Below the pieces are notes generated by a model. That model was not told where the DNA came from and did not search any database. It was given only the letters and a program-made list of their open reading frames with translations. A DNA stretch of 38,067 bases from Alphaproteobacteria bacterium. GTDB taxonomy: Bacteria; Pseudomonadota; Alphaproteobacteria; Caulobacterales; Caulobacteraceae. Where the stretch lies: positions 1 through 38,067 of the forward strand of contig JANXXK010000185.1 of NCBI GenBank assembly GCA_025350685.1, given 5' to 3'. The position numbers were made by a program, and so were the translations under genes. Below, piece after piece: positions 8,001-15,748 of the stretch. Positions within the stretch are counted from its first letter, which is position 1. Each line of letters starts with the position of its first letter.

Positions 8001-11000
8001 AGCAGGTGTCCGGCGAGACGTTGGTATTGCGCCGCCTGAGCCCGGTTGGCGCCGAGGTGATGCAGCTGGACCTGGGCCTGAGTCCAGGCGAGCGCGGCGG
8101 CGCGTTCGAAGGCGCCGACGTCGTGGTGTTTGTCGACCAGGCTGAGCACACCCTCCCGGGACCTCGCGACCATAGTCCAGAAGTCGATATGCGCGGTCGC
8201 GCCCGGCGCCAGCCGCACGCGGCGGCGGATGGCGAAGATGGGATCGAGCACGGCGCCGGTCGCGCCGGACAGCGGGCGGCCGTTGATCACCGCGCCAGGC
8301 GCCCGGACGCTGCCGCCCCGGCCCAGGAACCGCGCGCGGTCGGTCTCGAATTCACGCGTGCCCACGGCCTCGCCGTCGACGACCGCCAGATGGGCGGCCC
8401 AGACTTCCGGCTCGGTCAGGGTGCGCCGCCGCCGGGTCGCCAGGATCGCCCCCAGGCCGGCCAGGTGTTCGGTCTCGATGAACAGCTTCGAGAAGGCCGG
8501 GTGCGCCAGATCGGCGGCCTGCGGCGCGAGCACCAGTTCGGCGTAGGAGGTGATCTCGATCTCGCGCGGCCGATCGCCGAGATTGCAAATCGTCACCCGG
8601 CGGACCTCGGCGTCGTCCTCGGCCGACACCAGAACCTGCAGCCAGGTCTCCAGGTCGCGGTCCCGGCGTGCGAACTCCGCGCGTTCCTCGTTGAAGGTCA
8701 CCTCGTAGGACTCGGGCTCCGGTCCGATGGGCTGATAGGCCGCTGACCAGACCTCGCCGCCGGCGGTGTCCCGCAGGAAGACGTAGGAGCCCCAGTCGTC
8801 GCAGGTGGCGTCCTCGCGCCAGCGGGTCACGGCGATGTCGCGCCAGGTGCTGTACCCTGACCCGGCGGCGGTAAGCATCACCGAATAGCGGCCGTTGGAC
8901 AGCAGCTGAGTGGTCGGCGTGGCGCTGTGCGGACTGGCGTTGCGCCAGGCGGCGGGGCCTTCCACTTCGCGCATCCGCGCGGCGGAGGCGGTCTCGGAAA
9001 CCGACGGCGGCGTCGCCGTCACGTCGCGCGGCACCCGTTCCTGGAGCAGGAGCTCCGTCGCCTGCACGATCGGCTCGGCATGGAACCGCTGGCGCATCCT
9101 GGCGTCCAGTAAGGTGTCGGCGATGGCGGTGATCGTCATGCCCTGGTGGTGGGCCATGAAGGCGCGCACCACCGCCACGGACTCGCCGTCGGGCATGCGG
9201 GCCGGCGTGAAGTCCAGCGCCTCATAGTCGCCGTAGCGGCCTCGGGCGCCACAGGCCTCCAGGCGCTCGAAATTGCGCGCCGCCGCTTGGGGATCGACCA
9301 TGCTGGCCAGCGCCGTGGCGTAGGGTGCAATGACGACGTTGTCGGCCAGTCCCCGCTTCAGCCCCAGGCGTGGCACGCCGAAGTTGGAATACTGGTAGGT
9401 GAGGTCCAGGTCCCGCGCATTGTAGGCGGATTCCGAGACGCCCCAGGGCGTGCCCAGCGTCGCCCCATATTCGATCTGTCGGCGGACGATCAGGCCGTTG
9501 GTCTGCTCGAGTAGGGTGTCGGCCGGCGCCCGCATGACGATGGAGGGCATCAGGTACTCGAACATCGAGCCCGACCAGGAAATCAGCGCCGCGCCGCCGA
9601 CGACCGGGGTGACCGCCCGGCCGAGGCGGAACCAGTGGCGCGCGGGCGCGTCCCGCTTGGCGATCGCCAGGAAGCTCGCGAGCCTCGCCTCCGAGGCCAG
9701 CAGGTCATAGCAGCTGGGGTCGAGCACACCCTCCGACGCCTGATAGCCGATCGAGAGCAGCATCCGGTCAGGATCCAGAAGGAAGGCGAAATCCATCGCC
9801 AGAGCCATCTCCCGCGAGCTGGCCTCTAACCGTTCGAGCCGGCTCGCCAGCGGAGTGGCCGGCGCGAAAGCGTCGCGCTGGTGACTGGCGATGCAGGCGC
9901 CCACGGCGTCGGCCCAGAACTGCAGATCCTCGGCGCCCGCACCTGTCTCCTGCAGCGCGATCTCGCGAGCGGCGTCGGACAGGATCAGCGCCTGCTCGGC
10001 CAGGGAGCCGAGCGCCGCGGCAGCCCCCGCTCCGTCAGCGCGACAGGCCGCCAGGACCGTGGAGAGACGGGCGATCTCGTCATCGAGCCGCCGCCCGGAG
10101 ACGCTCGGCGATCCGCGCAGTTCGGACCATCGGCGCGCCTCGTCGCTGACCAGGTCGAGGGCGTCGGCGACGCCCTGCCAGATCTGCTCTGCAGGCGTGG
10201 GCCGCTCACGCCACTCGCGGCAGGCGCCGGCCAGGGCGATCAGGTGGCCCGCCAGGTTTCCGCTGTCGACCGAGGACACATAGTGGGGATCGAGCGGACG
10301 CAGGTCGCTCGTGTCGTACCAGTTGTAGAGGTGGCCCCGGTGCTTGGCCATCTGCGCGACAGTCGCCAGCGTCGCGTCGAGGCGTTCGGCGGCCTCAGCG
10401 GTCCCGATCCAGCCGAAGTCCCGCGCGCTGGCCACGGACAGCAGGTAGAGGCCGATGTTGGTCGGTGACGTCCGGCGGGCCAGCACCGGCTCCGGAGACT
10501 CCTGAAAATTGTCCGGCGGCAGCATGTGGTCGCTGGCCGTGACGAAGGTCTCGAAGAAGCGCCAGGTCCGGCGCGCGATCAGCCGCAGGCTGCGGGCGTC
10601 GGCCTCGGGCAGCGGTCGGCGGCTTGCCACCCGCCGTGACCGGCTGGCCCACAGGGCTATGGCCGGAGAGGCGAACCAGGCCAGCGAAAAGCCGCCGGCC
10701 AGCGGCCAGGTGTCGTGGCCCCAACGCCAGGCGACGCCAAGAACGATGAGGCCGACGACCACCGCGCCGGCCATGCCGCGGTAGAACGCGCGCATGGTCG
10801 GGCGGCGCGCGAACGCCGCCTGGGCCGCGGGAACCCACTGCAGAAGATGGCGGCGCGTGACGGTCAGCCGGACGAGGGTGCGCAGAACGGCATCGCCCAT
10901 CAGCCAGGCCTGATGGGCCAGGAAGACGATCATCAGGCCGACCTGGACGAGCGCCAGGCCGAACTCGCCGCCGACCGCGCGCAGGTGGGTGCGCAGCGGG

Positions 11001-13669
11001 ACGCCAGGCCGCCGACGCGCGATATCGGCCAGCACCGGAATGAACGGCGGCAGGGCCATGGTGAGCACGACGAAACCCGTCCAGACGGCGGCGTCGGCCA
11101 AGGGCATCGCCCAGCCGGCGGCCAGGGCCAGGACGAGCGACGGCGCCGAGAGGGTGCGCCGCAGGTTGTCGAGCATCTTCCAGCGCCCTATGGCGGGAAG
11201 GCCCTTGCCGGCGCGCCGAACGCCACGCCTTGGCCCCGACCCCAGCGCCCAGGGCAGGAGCTGCCAGTCACCCCTCGCCCAGCGATGGTGCCGCAACGCC
11301 GCGACATCGTAGCGGGCGGGAAAGGCCTCCACGACCTCGACGTCGGAGACCAGGCCGGCGCGGGCGAAGACACCCTCGAAGAGGTCGTGGCTGAGCAGCG
11401 TCGAGTCGGGAACGCGGCCGTCGAGCGCAGCTTCGAACGCGTCGACGTCGTAGATTCCCTTGCCGGTGTAGGAGCCCTCCCCGAACAGGTCCTGGTAGAC
11501 GTCGGAAACCGCCGCCGCATAGGGATCGATGCCGGTCGCGCGCGAGAAGACGCGGAGGAACAGCGAGCCCTCGCGGCCGACTGGCAGGGCCGGCGTCACC
11601 CGCGGCTGCAGGACAGCGTAGCCCTCGACAACGCGGCCGCGGCGGGCGTCGAAGCGCGGCCGGTTCAGCGGGTGGGCCATCTTGCCGATCAACCGCCCGA
11701 CCGTCTCGCGCGGCAGGCGGGTGTCGGAGTCCAAGGTGATCACATAGCGGACGTTGGCGGGCGCCGGCGGCGGCGCCATGAAGGTGGTGTCGGTGGCGCC
11801 GCGCAGGAGCCGGTTGAGCTCACTCAGCTTACCGCGCTTGCGCTCCCAGCCGATCCACCGGCCCTCGCCCTCGTTCCAGACCCGACGGCGATGCAGCAGG
11901 AGAAAGCGCGCGCCGCCCGGCGCCGGCGGATGGCGGCTGTTGAGGCGCTCGACGCCGGCCCTGGCGGCGGCCAGCAGGGCCTCGTCGTCCTCGGCGTGTT
12001 CGCTGGTCGCGTCGGCCCAGTCGGTGAGCAGGCCGAAATGCAGCTCGCCCTCCAGGCTGGCCAGATGGTGGATCTCCAGCCGCTCGATCTGCTCCTCGAC
12101 GCCGGAGACCGAGGTCAGCATGGTCGGTACGACGACCAGCGTGCGCAGGTGTTCGGGAACGCCGGCCGGGAATTTGAGCGCCGGCAACCGGGTGGCGCGG
12201 AAGCCTCGGCTGACAATGTGGTTGACGATCGCCACGGCGACATCGATGGCCGGGACCAGCCCGAGCAGTCCGAGCAGCCACAGCCAGGTTGCGCTCGCCC
12301 CGCCCGCGGCGACGATGGACAGAGGCGCCAGGAGCAGCACCGCGGCGGTCAGCGCGCCGGCGCTCACGTAGCCGCCGATGCCAAGGGCGCGATAGAACCG
12401 CGCCGGCCAGGCGCGCAGCGGCGGCCTGAAGCCAATGGCCGCCTCGAATGCGGTGCGGCCGCCGGCGATGAGATAGTAGCCCGGGTCGGAAAGGCGCGCG
12501 TCGTCTCCGCGCGGCGCCGCCGGCAAGGCATGCTGAGCCGTCGCCACGGCGGCGCCGGCGACATCCTGCTCGGAAAGGTTCGACCCGCGGGCCAATTCCT
12601 CGACCGCGTCGCGATAGAGATTGCGCGTCGGGAAATCCATATCCTCGAAGGCGCTGCCGGCCCGGAACATGTCATCGACCAGGCTGACCCGCTCGAACAG
12701 TTCGGTCCAATCGACGTCGGAGATCAGCCGCATGCTGGTGATGATGTTTCGCACGGTGAGGCTGCCAGCGACCTGGCGCTGGTGCTCGTCGCGAACGACG
12801 GTGTCGGCCGTCGTGTCCTGGCGCGCGAGCTGCTCGTCCAGCCAGGTCAGCGCGGGCGCGACGCTGGGATCCTGATCGCGCAGCCGATGCACCAGCTGCA
12901 CCAGGAACGCGTCGGAGAAGTGCGCATCGGGCCGCTGCGGCAGCACCGCATCCGCCGGTTCGATGGCCCGTCCCCCGGCGCCGAGCAGCCGGTCTGCCAG
13001 TTCGTCGGCATCGCGACGCCCGCTGCGGCTGTCCATTACCCGCTGGGCGATCCGCCTCAGGTTCTCGACCAGGACGATGCGCAGGGTGATCGCCACCGCC
13101 CACAGCTCGCCGATGGTGAGGGGCTGGACCTCCTGGTAGGCGCGCAGGTAGCGGTGCAGCACCTCCGGATCGAACAGGCTGTCGGTGTGGGCGACGAACG
13201 CCCAGGCCACGCCGAGCACCCGCGGATAGCCGGCGAACGGTCCGCCGGCGAGCTTGGGCAGCTGGCGATAGTAGCCCGGCGGCAGGTCGGCGCGGATCTC
13301 ACGGATCTGCCGCTCGACGAGGTGGAAGTTGTCGATCAGCCATTCGGCGGCCGGGGTGATGGCCGCGCCGGCGTCAATGGCTTCGGCGACGTCTCGGTAG
13401 ACCGCCAGGAGCACAGCTTCATTGTCGGCGAGCCGCTTGCGCAGCAGGCCGACGGTCACCTCGCGACGAACGACGGTCTGGGCCGCGGCCAGGCTTCGGG
13501 CGTGCTCCTCGAGCCGCTCCACGCCGAGCAGTTCGCTGCGGATCGGGGCGCCGTCGTCCCATGGCGGGCGCCGGCCTACGGCCTCAAGGAAGCGGCGCAA
13601 GGGAGAGCCCAATTCCGCATTGTTGCGGAAGTTTCGCCCCTCCGCGAAGGCATCGGCCCTTTGCAGCAT
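5072..13669 (-). CDS. Cyclic beta-1,2-glucan synthase (GT84-glucoamylase-GH94)
   Basis: This 2865-aa protein matches the size of Brucella Cgs and Agrobacterium ChvB. The order is: an N-terminal region; membrane helices at about 435-485; a glycosyltransferase domain with DSD at 647-649 and an HHRWARGDW motif near 795; further helices at about 835-1010; a glucoamylase-like domain ending near 1510 (NFQESPEP, ARRTSPTNIGLYLLS, MAHHQGMT); two carbohydrate-phosphorylase beta-sandwich segments near 1660-1720 and 2180-2225; and a GH94 domain with GGDWNDGMNRIG, whose Asp residues are 2544 and 2547. Such enzymes use UDP-glucose to elongate a protein-linked beta-1,2-glucan, trim it by phosphorolysis and cyclise it for export to the periplasm. 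The frame is uninterrupted and all catalytic blocks are present. It follows an 84-aa gene by 42 bp, probably as an operon under the FNR/FixK-like box at 14054. The start has only a weak ribosome site, so the exact N-terminus is less certain. Confidence 0.93.
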   Translation of the reverse strand: MLQRADAFAEGRNFRNNAELGSPLRRFLEAVGRRPPWDDGAPIRSELLGVERLEEHARSLAAAQTVVRREVTVGLLRKRLADNEAVLLAVYRDVAEAIDAGAAITPAAEWLIDNFHLVERQIREIRADLPPGYYRQLPKLAGGPFAGYPRVLGVAWAFVAHTDSLFDPEVLHRYLRAYQEVQPLTIGELWAVAITLRIVLVENLRRIAQRVMDSRSGRRDADELADRLLGAGGRAIEPADAVLPQRPDAHFSDAFLVQLVHRLRDQDPSVAPALTWLDEQLARQDTTADTVVRDEHQRQVAGSLTVRNIITSMRLISDVDWTELFERVSLVDDMFRAGSAFEDMDFPTRNLYRDAVEELARGSNLSEQDVAGAAVATAQHALPAAPRGDDARLSDPGYYLIAGGRTAFEAAIGFRPPLRAWPARFYRALGIGGYVSAGALTAAVLLLAPLSIVAAGGASATWLWLLGLLGLVPAIDVAVAIVNHIVSRGFRATRLPALKFPAGVPEHLRTLVVVPTMLTSVSGVEEQIERLEIHHLASLEGELHFGLLTDWADATSEHAEDDEALLAAARAGVERLNSRHPPAPGGARFLLLHRRRVWNEGEGRWIGWERKRGKLSELNRLLRGATDTTFMAPPPAPANVRYVITLDSDTRLPRETVGRLIGKMAHPLNRPRFDARRGRVVEGYAVLQPRVTPALPVGREGSLFLRVFSRATGIDPYAAAVSDVYQDLFGEGSYTGKGIYDVDAFEAALDGRVPDSTLLSHDLFEGVFARAGLVSDVEVVEAFPARYDVAALRHHRWARGDWQLLPWALGSGPRRGVRRAGKGLPAIGRWKMLDNLRRTLSAPSLVLALAAGWAMPLADAAVWTGFVVLTMALPPFIPVLADIARRRPGVPLRTHLRAVGGEFGLALVQVGLMIVFLAHQAWLMGDAVLRTLVRLTVTRRHLLQWVPAAQAAFARRPTMRAFYRGMAGAVVVGLIVLGVAWRWGHDTWPLAGGFSLAWFASPAIALWASRSRRVASRRPLPEADARSLRLIARRTWRFFETFVTASDHMLPPDNFQESPEPVLARRTSPTNIGLYLLSVASARDFGWIGTAEAAERLDATLATVAQMAKHRGHLYNWYDTSDLRPLDPHYVSSVDSGNLAGHLIALAGACREWRERPTPAEQIWQGVADALDLVSDEARRWSELRGSPSVSGRRLDDEIARLSTVLAACRADGAGAAAALGSLAEQALILSDAAREIALQETGAGAEDLQFWADAVGACIASHQRDAFAPATPLASRLERLEASSREMALAMDFAFLLDPDRMLLSIGYQASEGVLDPSCYDLLASEARLASFLAIAKRDAPARHWFRLGRAVTPVVGGAALISWSGSMFEYLMPSIVMRAPADTLLEQTNGLIVRRQIEYGATLGTPWGVSESAYNARDLDLTYQYSNFGVPRLGLKRGLADNVVIAPYATALASMVDPQAAARNFERLEACGARGRYGDYEALDFTPARMPDGESVAVVRAFMAHHQGMTITAIADTLLDARMRQRFHAEPIVQATELLLQERVPRDVTATPPSVSETASAARMREVEGPAAWRNASPHSATPTTQLLSNGRYSVMLTAAGSGYSTWRDIAVTRWREDATCDDWGSYVFLRDTAGGEVWSAAYQPIGPEPESYEVTFNEERAEFARRDRDLETWLQVLVSAEDDAEVRRVTICNLGDRPREIEITSYAELVLAPQAADLAHPAFSKLFIETEHLAGLGAILATRRRRTLTEPEVWAAHLAVVDGEAVGTREFETDRARFLGRGGSVRAPGAVINGRPLSGATGAVLDPIFAIRRRVRLAPGATAHIDFWTMVARSREGVLSLVDKHHDVGAFERAAALAWTQAQVQLHHLGANRAQAAQYQRLAGHLLYAAPTLRSASEAIASGSGGQPELWPLGISGDLPIMLVRISDPDHLDLVREALQALEYWRIKRFAADLVILNERPTSYVQDLHVAIETLVRASQSRRPLGEEQPPGHIFILRADLATPEAVSLLASVARVVLVADRGRLVDQLERAPEAAPSPRVTPAHARAISELQVSRPPPGVEYFNGLGGFAEEGREYLTILGPGQSTPAPWINVVANPNFGFQASAEGGGYVWSVNSREHQITPWSNDPVADQPGQALYLRDEETGELWSPTALPIRDEAATYEARHGWGYSRFTHASHGVRSDLVEYVPLADPIKISRLTLRNLTNRTRRLSVTAYVEWVLGASRSASGPFVTTHMDPVTGAMLANNPWNPAFGSRVAFADLGGRQSSWTGDRREFIGRNGALAWPAALARSQPLSGRVGSGLDSCAALQATIDLPPNAVMEIDFFLGDAEDEDQARELVVRYRKTNLDTILADVQEFWDGVLGGVQVTTPDRSMDLMLNGWCVYQTLACRVWARSGFYQASGAYGFRDQLQDCMSLAGVLPALTREHLLRAAGRQFIEGDVQHWWLPHSGAGVRTRISDDRAWLAYVAAHYVRVSGDTAVLDEVVPFIAGQALEPGESDNFFQPTDAPQTASLYEHCALALDASLEVGRHGLPLIGGGDWNDGMNRIGEGGRGESVWLGWLLHAALGGFADLADARKDTARAARWRGRMRALALAQESQAWDGDWYRRAWFDDGEPLGSATNEECRIDSISQSWAVLSGAARPDRAAKAMAAVERELIRPRDGLALLFTPPFDRTPLDPGYIKGYPPGLRENGGQYTHAALWSVMAFAGLGEGDHAAALFWMLNPINHARTRTDMHRYKVEPYVVAADVYSAAGHVGRGGWTWYTGSAGWMQRAGVESILGLRVEGGLLHLEPCIPKSWPGYEIALRHGASRYDIVVENPQGASGIIAAADLDGEAIAARPLQIPLIDDGAVHRLAVRLG

Positions 13670-13711
13670 TAGGTTCCCGGCCCCTCATCAGGCCTCAACA
13701 CGCTCTTCCAA

Positions 13712-13966
13712 CTAGGCTGGCGGCTCGCAGCCGCGCAGCAGTTCGTCCAGCCGCGGCGAGCTGACCTCGTCGATCCGAGGGGGTGGCGGATCAGGGTCCA
13801 GGCCATGGATCAGGACCTGGGTGCTCTGGCCATGGCGACGAATGGCCTCGGCGAGGCTATTGGCTTCCTGGATCGCCAATGCCTTCGACCAGAAGGGCGT
13901 GCTCATCCGTTCGCCCATCCGGATGGTCCAGCCATGCGGTTCTTCGACGACATTGAACGTGATCAT
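13712..13966 (-). CDS. Small conserved-type protein, 84 aa, upstream of the glucan synthase
   Basis: The predicted product starts MITFNVVEEPHGWTIRMGER, continues with an alpha-helical stretch (SKALAIQEANSLAEAIRRHG) and ends in a proline/acid-rich tail. The N-terminal half has the look of short DUF2188-like proteins (strand, GW, strand, helix), but I do not recognise it with confidence and assign no function. Translation is well supported: GGGGAGAGG lies 4 nt before the ATG at 13966. The open frame continues upstream, but the extension is Arg/Pro/Ser-rich shadow coding. It lies 42 bp before the cyclic glucan synthase on the same strand, so the two probably share a transcript. A perfect TTGAT-N4-ATCAA palindrome lies about 90 bp upstream. 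Confidence 0.72.
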   Translation of the reverse strand: MITFNVVEEPHGWTIRMGERMSTPFWSKALAIQEANSLAEAIRRHGQSTQVLIHGLDPDPPPPRIDEVSSPRLDELLRGCEPPA

Positions 13967-14256
13967 GCCCTCTCCCCGTAGGACGGTGACGGAGGGCCAT
14001 GCGCGAACGCCGGCCCTGCCTTTCCTGCTGGCCATCACGCGTCGCATCGCGCGTTGATCGAGATCAACCCGACGGTGTGGATTGCTCGCCAGAACTCGCC
14101 GACGCTCATTGGGTTCCGTGGCACCTCGGCGCGATGGTCGTTTCGCTGCCGCGATAACCTGAGCCGGAGGCAAAGTCGACCGGATCATGGGCTGGCACGG
14201 CGCGCGCGAGATTGTAGAACCATGCCCACTGGCCGACGCTGCCGCCAAAGGACACC
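13967..14256. promoter_or_regulatory. Divergent intergenic region between the glycan genes
   Basis: These 290 bases separate the minus-strand small gene/glucan synthase operon from the plus-strand methyltransferase fusion. Apart from the FNR/FixK-like palindrome at 14054-14067 and ribosome sites next to each start, I see no recognisable gene or strong hairpin. Open frames through it are arginine-rich shadows. Confidence 0.5.
14054..14067. promoter_or_regulatory. FNR/FixK-type binding site
   Basis: TTGATCGAGATCAA is a perfect match to the FNR/FixK consensus TTGAT-N4-ATCAA and a complete 14-bp palindrome. It sits in the 290-bp divergent gap, 88 bases upstream of the 84-aa gene/glucan synthase operon and 190 bases upstream of the methyltransferase fusion gene. 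In alphaproteobacteria these boxes are bound by FixK or FnrL under low oxygen. A centre near -41 on the minus strand would put a transcript start near 14019, leaving about a 50-base leader. I cannot identify a matching -10 with confidence. Confidence 0.6.
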
Positions 14257-15630
14257 ATGAGCGAGGATGACGAGATCGCGCGCCGAAAGGTGCGGGTCGC
14301 CGCGCGCGAGACGGACGCCGAGCGCTGGTCTCGGAGTGAGTCCCTCTCGCCGAAGTGGGGCTACCGCGCCGGCGTGGCCGCGCAGATGATCTCGGCCTAT
14401 TCACGGGTTCTGGACATCGGCTGCGGCGCGATGGATCTCGAGCGCGCCCTGCCGGAGGGCTGTGCCTACCAGCCCTGCGACCTGGTCCGGCGAGATGAAC
14501 GGACCATCGTCTGCGATCTCAATCGCGGCGAATTTCCCGAAGCCTCGCAGGCCGATGTCGTCAGCATGCTGGGCGTGCTCGAATACGTTCTTGAGCCCCT
14601 TGAAGTCCTGCTGAAGGTTCGGGCGCTCAACCGTCCGCTGGTGTGCAGCTATTCGATCACCGATCGCCGGCCGGGCCTGGACCGGGCCTCGCAGGGGTGG
14701 ATGAACGCGTTCGATTTCGCCTCGCTGCAGGCGCTGATGGCGCGGGCCGGCTTTCGGCTGCAATGCCGTCAGGAAATCGATCCCCTGCAGGATATTTTCA
14801 AATGGGTTCCGGACGAACGCGGCCCACCTGGACCGCGATCAGCGGCGGCCAAGAAAGTGGCTGTGGTCTCCTACTTCAACGATCCGAACTTCGGCGACCG
14901 CCTCGGTTTTCACGTGATCAATAGCCTCCTGCCCGCCGACGCGATCGTCACCCATGCCACCTTCAATCCCTGGAGCCTCCCAGACGAGCCCTTCGACCTG
15001 CTGATCCTGGGCATTGGCAACAGCCTCAACGCTCCGCCGATCGCGCGGGCCCGGTTGCAACGACTCGTGGAGTCGACGCCCCACAGCCTGGGCATCTTCG
15101 GCACCCAGTACCGGCAGCAGTATCGTGATCAGGTGGACCCGAAGCTGTTCGAGGCCCTGCTGGCCAACCTGACGACCTGGTGGGCGCGCTATGAGGAAGA
15201 CATCAACGCCTTTGGCCGCGGGCGGGGCAACGTGCGCCACCTTGGCGATTTCCTGATCTCAGCCTTTCCGATGGCGACCCCTACGCTCGACCGGAACCTG
15301 GTCATTCCGGCCGATTTCCGGCGGCAGAACCTGCCTCTGGACCGGGTGATCCAGCAGATCCAATCCTACCGCCGGGTCACCACCGCCAGACTGCACACCA
15401 TGCTGTGCGCCCTGACCAGCGCCGAGCAGGTCGCCTACCAGGAGCAGAGAGAATTCGGCGGTCTGGGGGTTTCCGGAAAATTCCGATCCCAGCTCTACGA
15501 CGTGTTCGGCCGCACCTATGGCGAGGGCAAGTTCTTCGACGTCGATCGTGAGGCGGTGGTCCGCTACAAATGCAAGGTGGAAGCCAACATGCAGGCGCTG
15601 CGGGACGAGATCGCCCGGCTGCTGCAGTGA
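14257..15630 (+). CDS. Methyltransferase/polysaccharide pyruvyl-transferase-like fusion protein
   Basis: This 457-aa protein has two parts. Residues about 30-185 form a class I SAM methyltransferase-like domain: VLDIGCG at 51-57 is motif I, followed by YQPCDLVRRD and a SMLGVLEYVLEP segment. Residues about 200-457 resemble the polysaccharide pyruvyl transferase fold (PF04230): VAVVSYFNDPNFGDRLGFHVI near the start corresponds to the NxGD entry motif, DLLILGIGNSL to the usual glycine-rich strand, and TTARLHTMLCA at 375-385 carries the conserved RLH. Pyruvyl transferases use phosphoenolpyruvate to add ketals to sugars. A charged linker (about 186-199) joins the parts. AAGGA five bases before the ATG supports the start. 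It diverges from the cyclic glucan synthase, suggesting glycan modification, but the acceptor and both activities are inferred. Confidence 0.72.
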   Translation: MSEDDEIARRKVRVAARETDAERWSRSESLSPKWGYRAGVAAQMISAYSRVLDIGCGAMDLERALPEGCAYQPCDLVRRDERTIVCDLNRGEFPEASQADVVSMLGVLEYVLEPLEVLLKVRALNRPLVCSYSITDRRPGLDRASQGWMNAFDFASLQALMARAGFRLQCRQEIDPLQDIFKWVPDERGPPGPRSAAAKKVAVVSYFNDPNFGDRLGFHVINSLLPADAIVTHATFNPWSLPDEPFDLLILGIGNSLNAPPIARARLQRLVESTPHSLGIFGTQYRQQYRDQVDPKLFEALLANLTTWWARYEEDINAFGRGRGNVRHLGDFLISAFPMATPTLDRNLVIPADFRRQNLPLDRVIQQIQSYRRVTTARLHTMLCALTSAEQVAYQEQREFGGLGVSGKFRSQLYDVFGRTYGEGKFFDVDREAVVRYKCKVEANMQALRDEIARLLQ

Positions 15631-15748
15631 TCCCGCCCTGGCCGACATCCTCGCCGGCGCTCGCCTGGAAGAGGCGGAAGCCGGGAAGCCGACAGGCGGC
15701 AGATAGGGACCGGCGGCGCCGACCGCGGGCATCAAGGGGGAGACTGTC

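Noticed and set aside
10715-13672. A 985-codon open frame on the plus strand opposite the glucan synthase.
   Set aside because: It is antisense to a clear, fully conserved enzyme; its product is Gly/Arg/Gln-rich without domains, as expected for a shadow frame in high-GC DNA.
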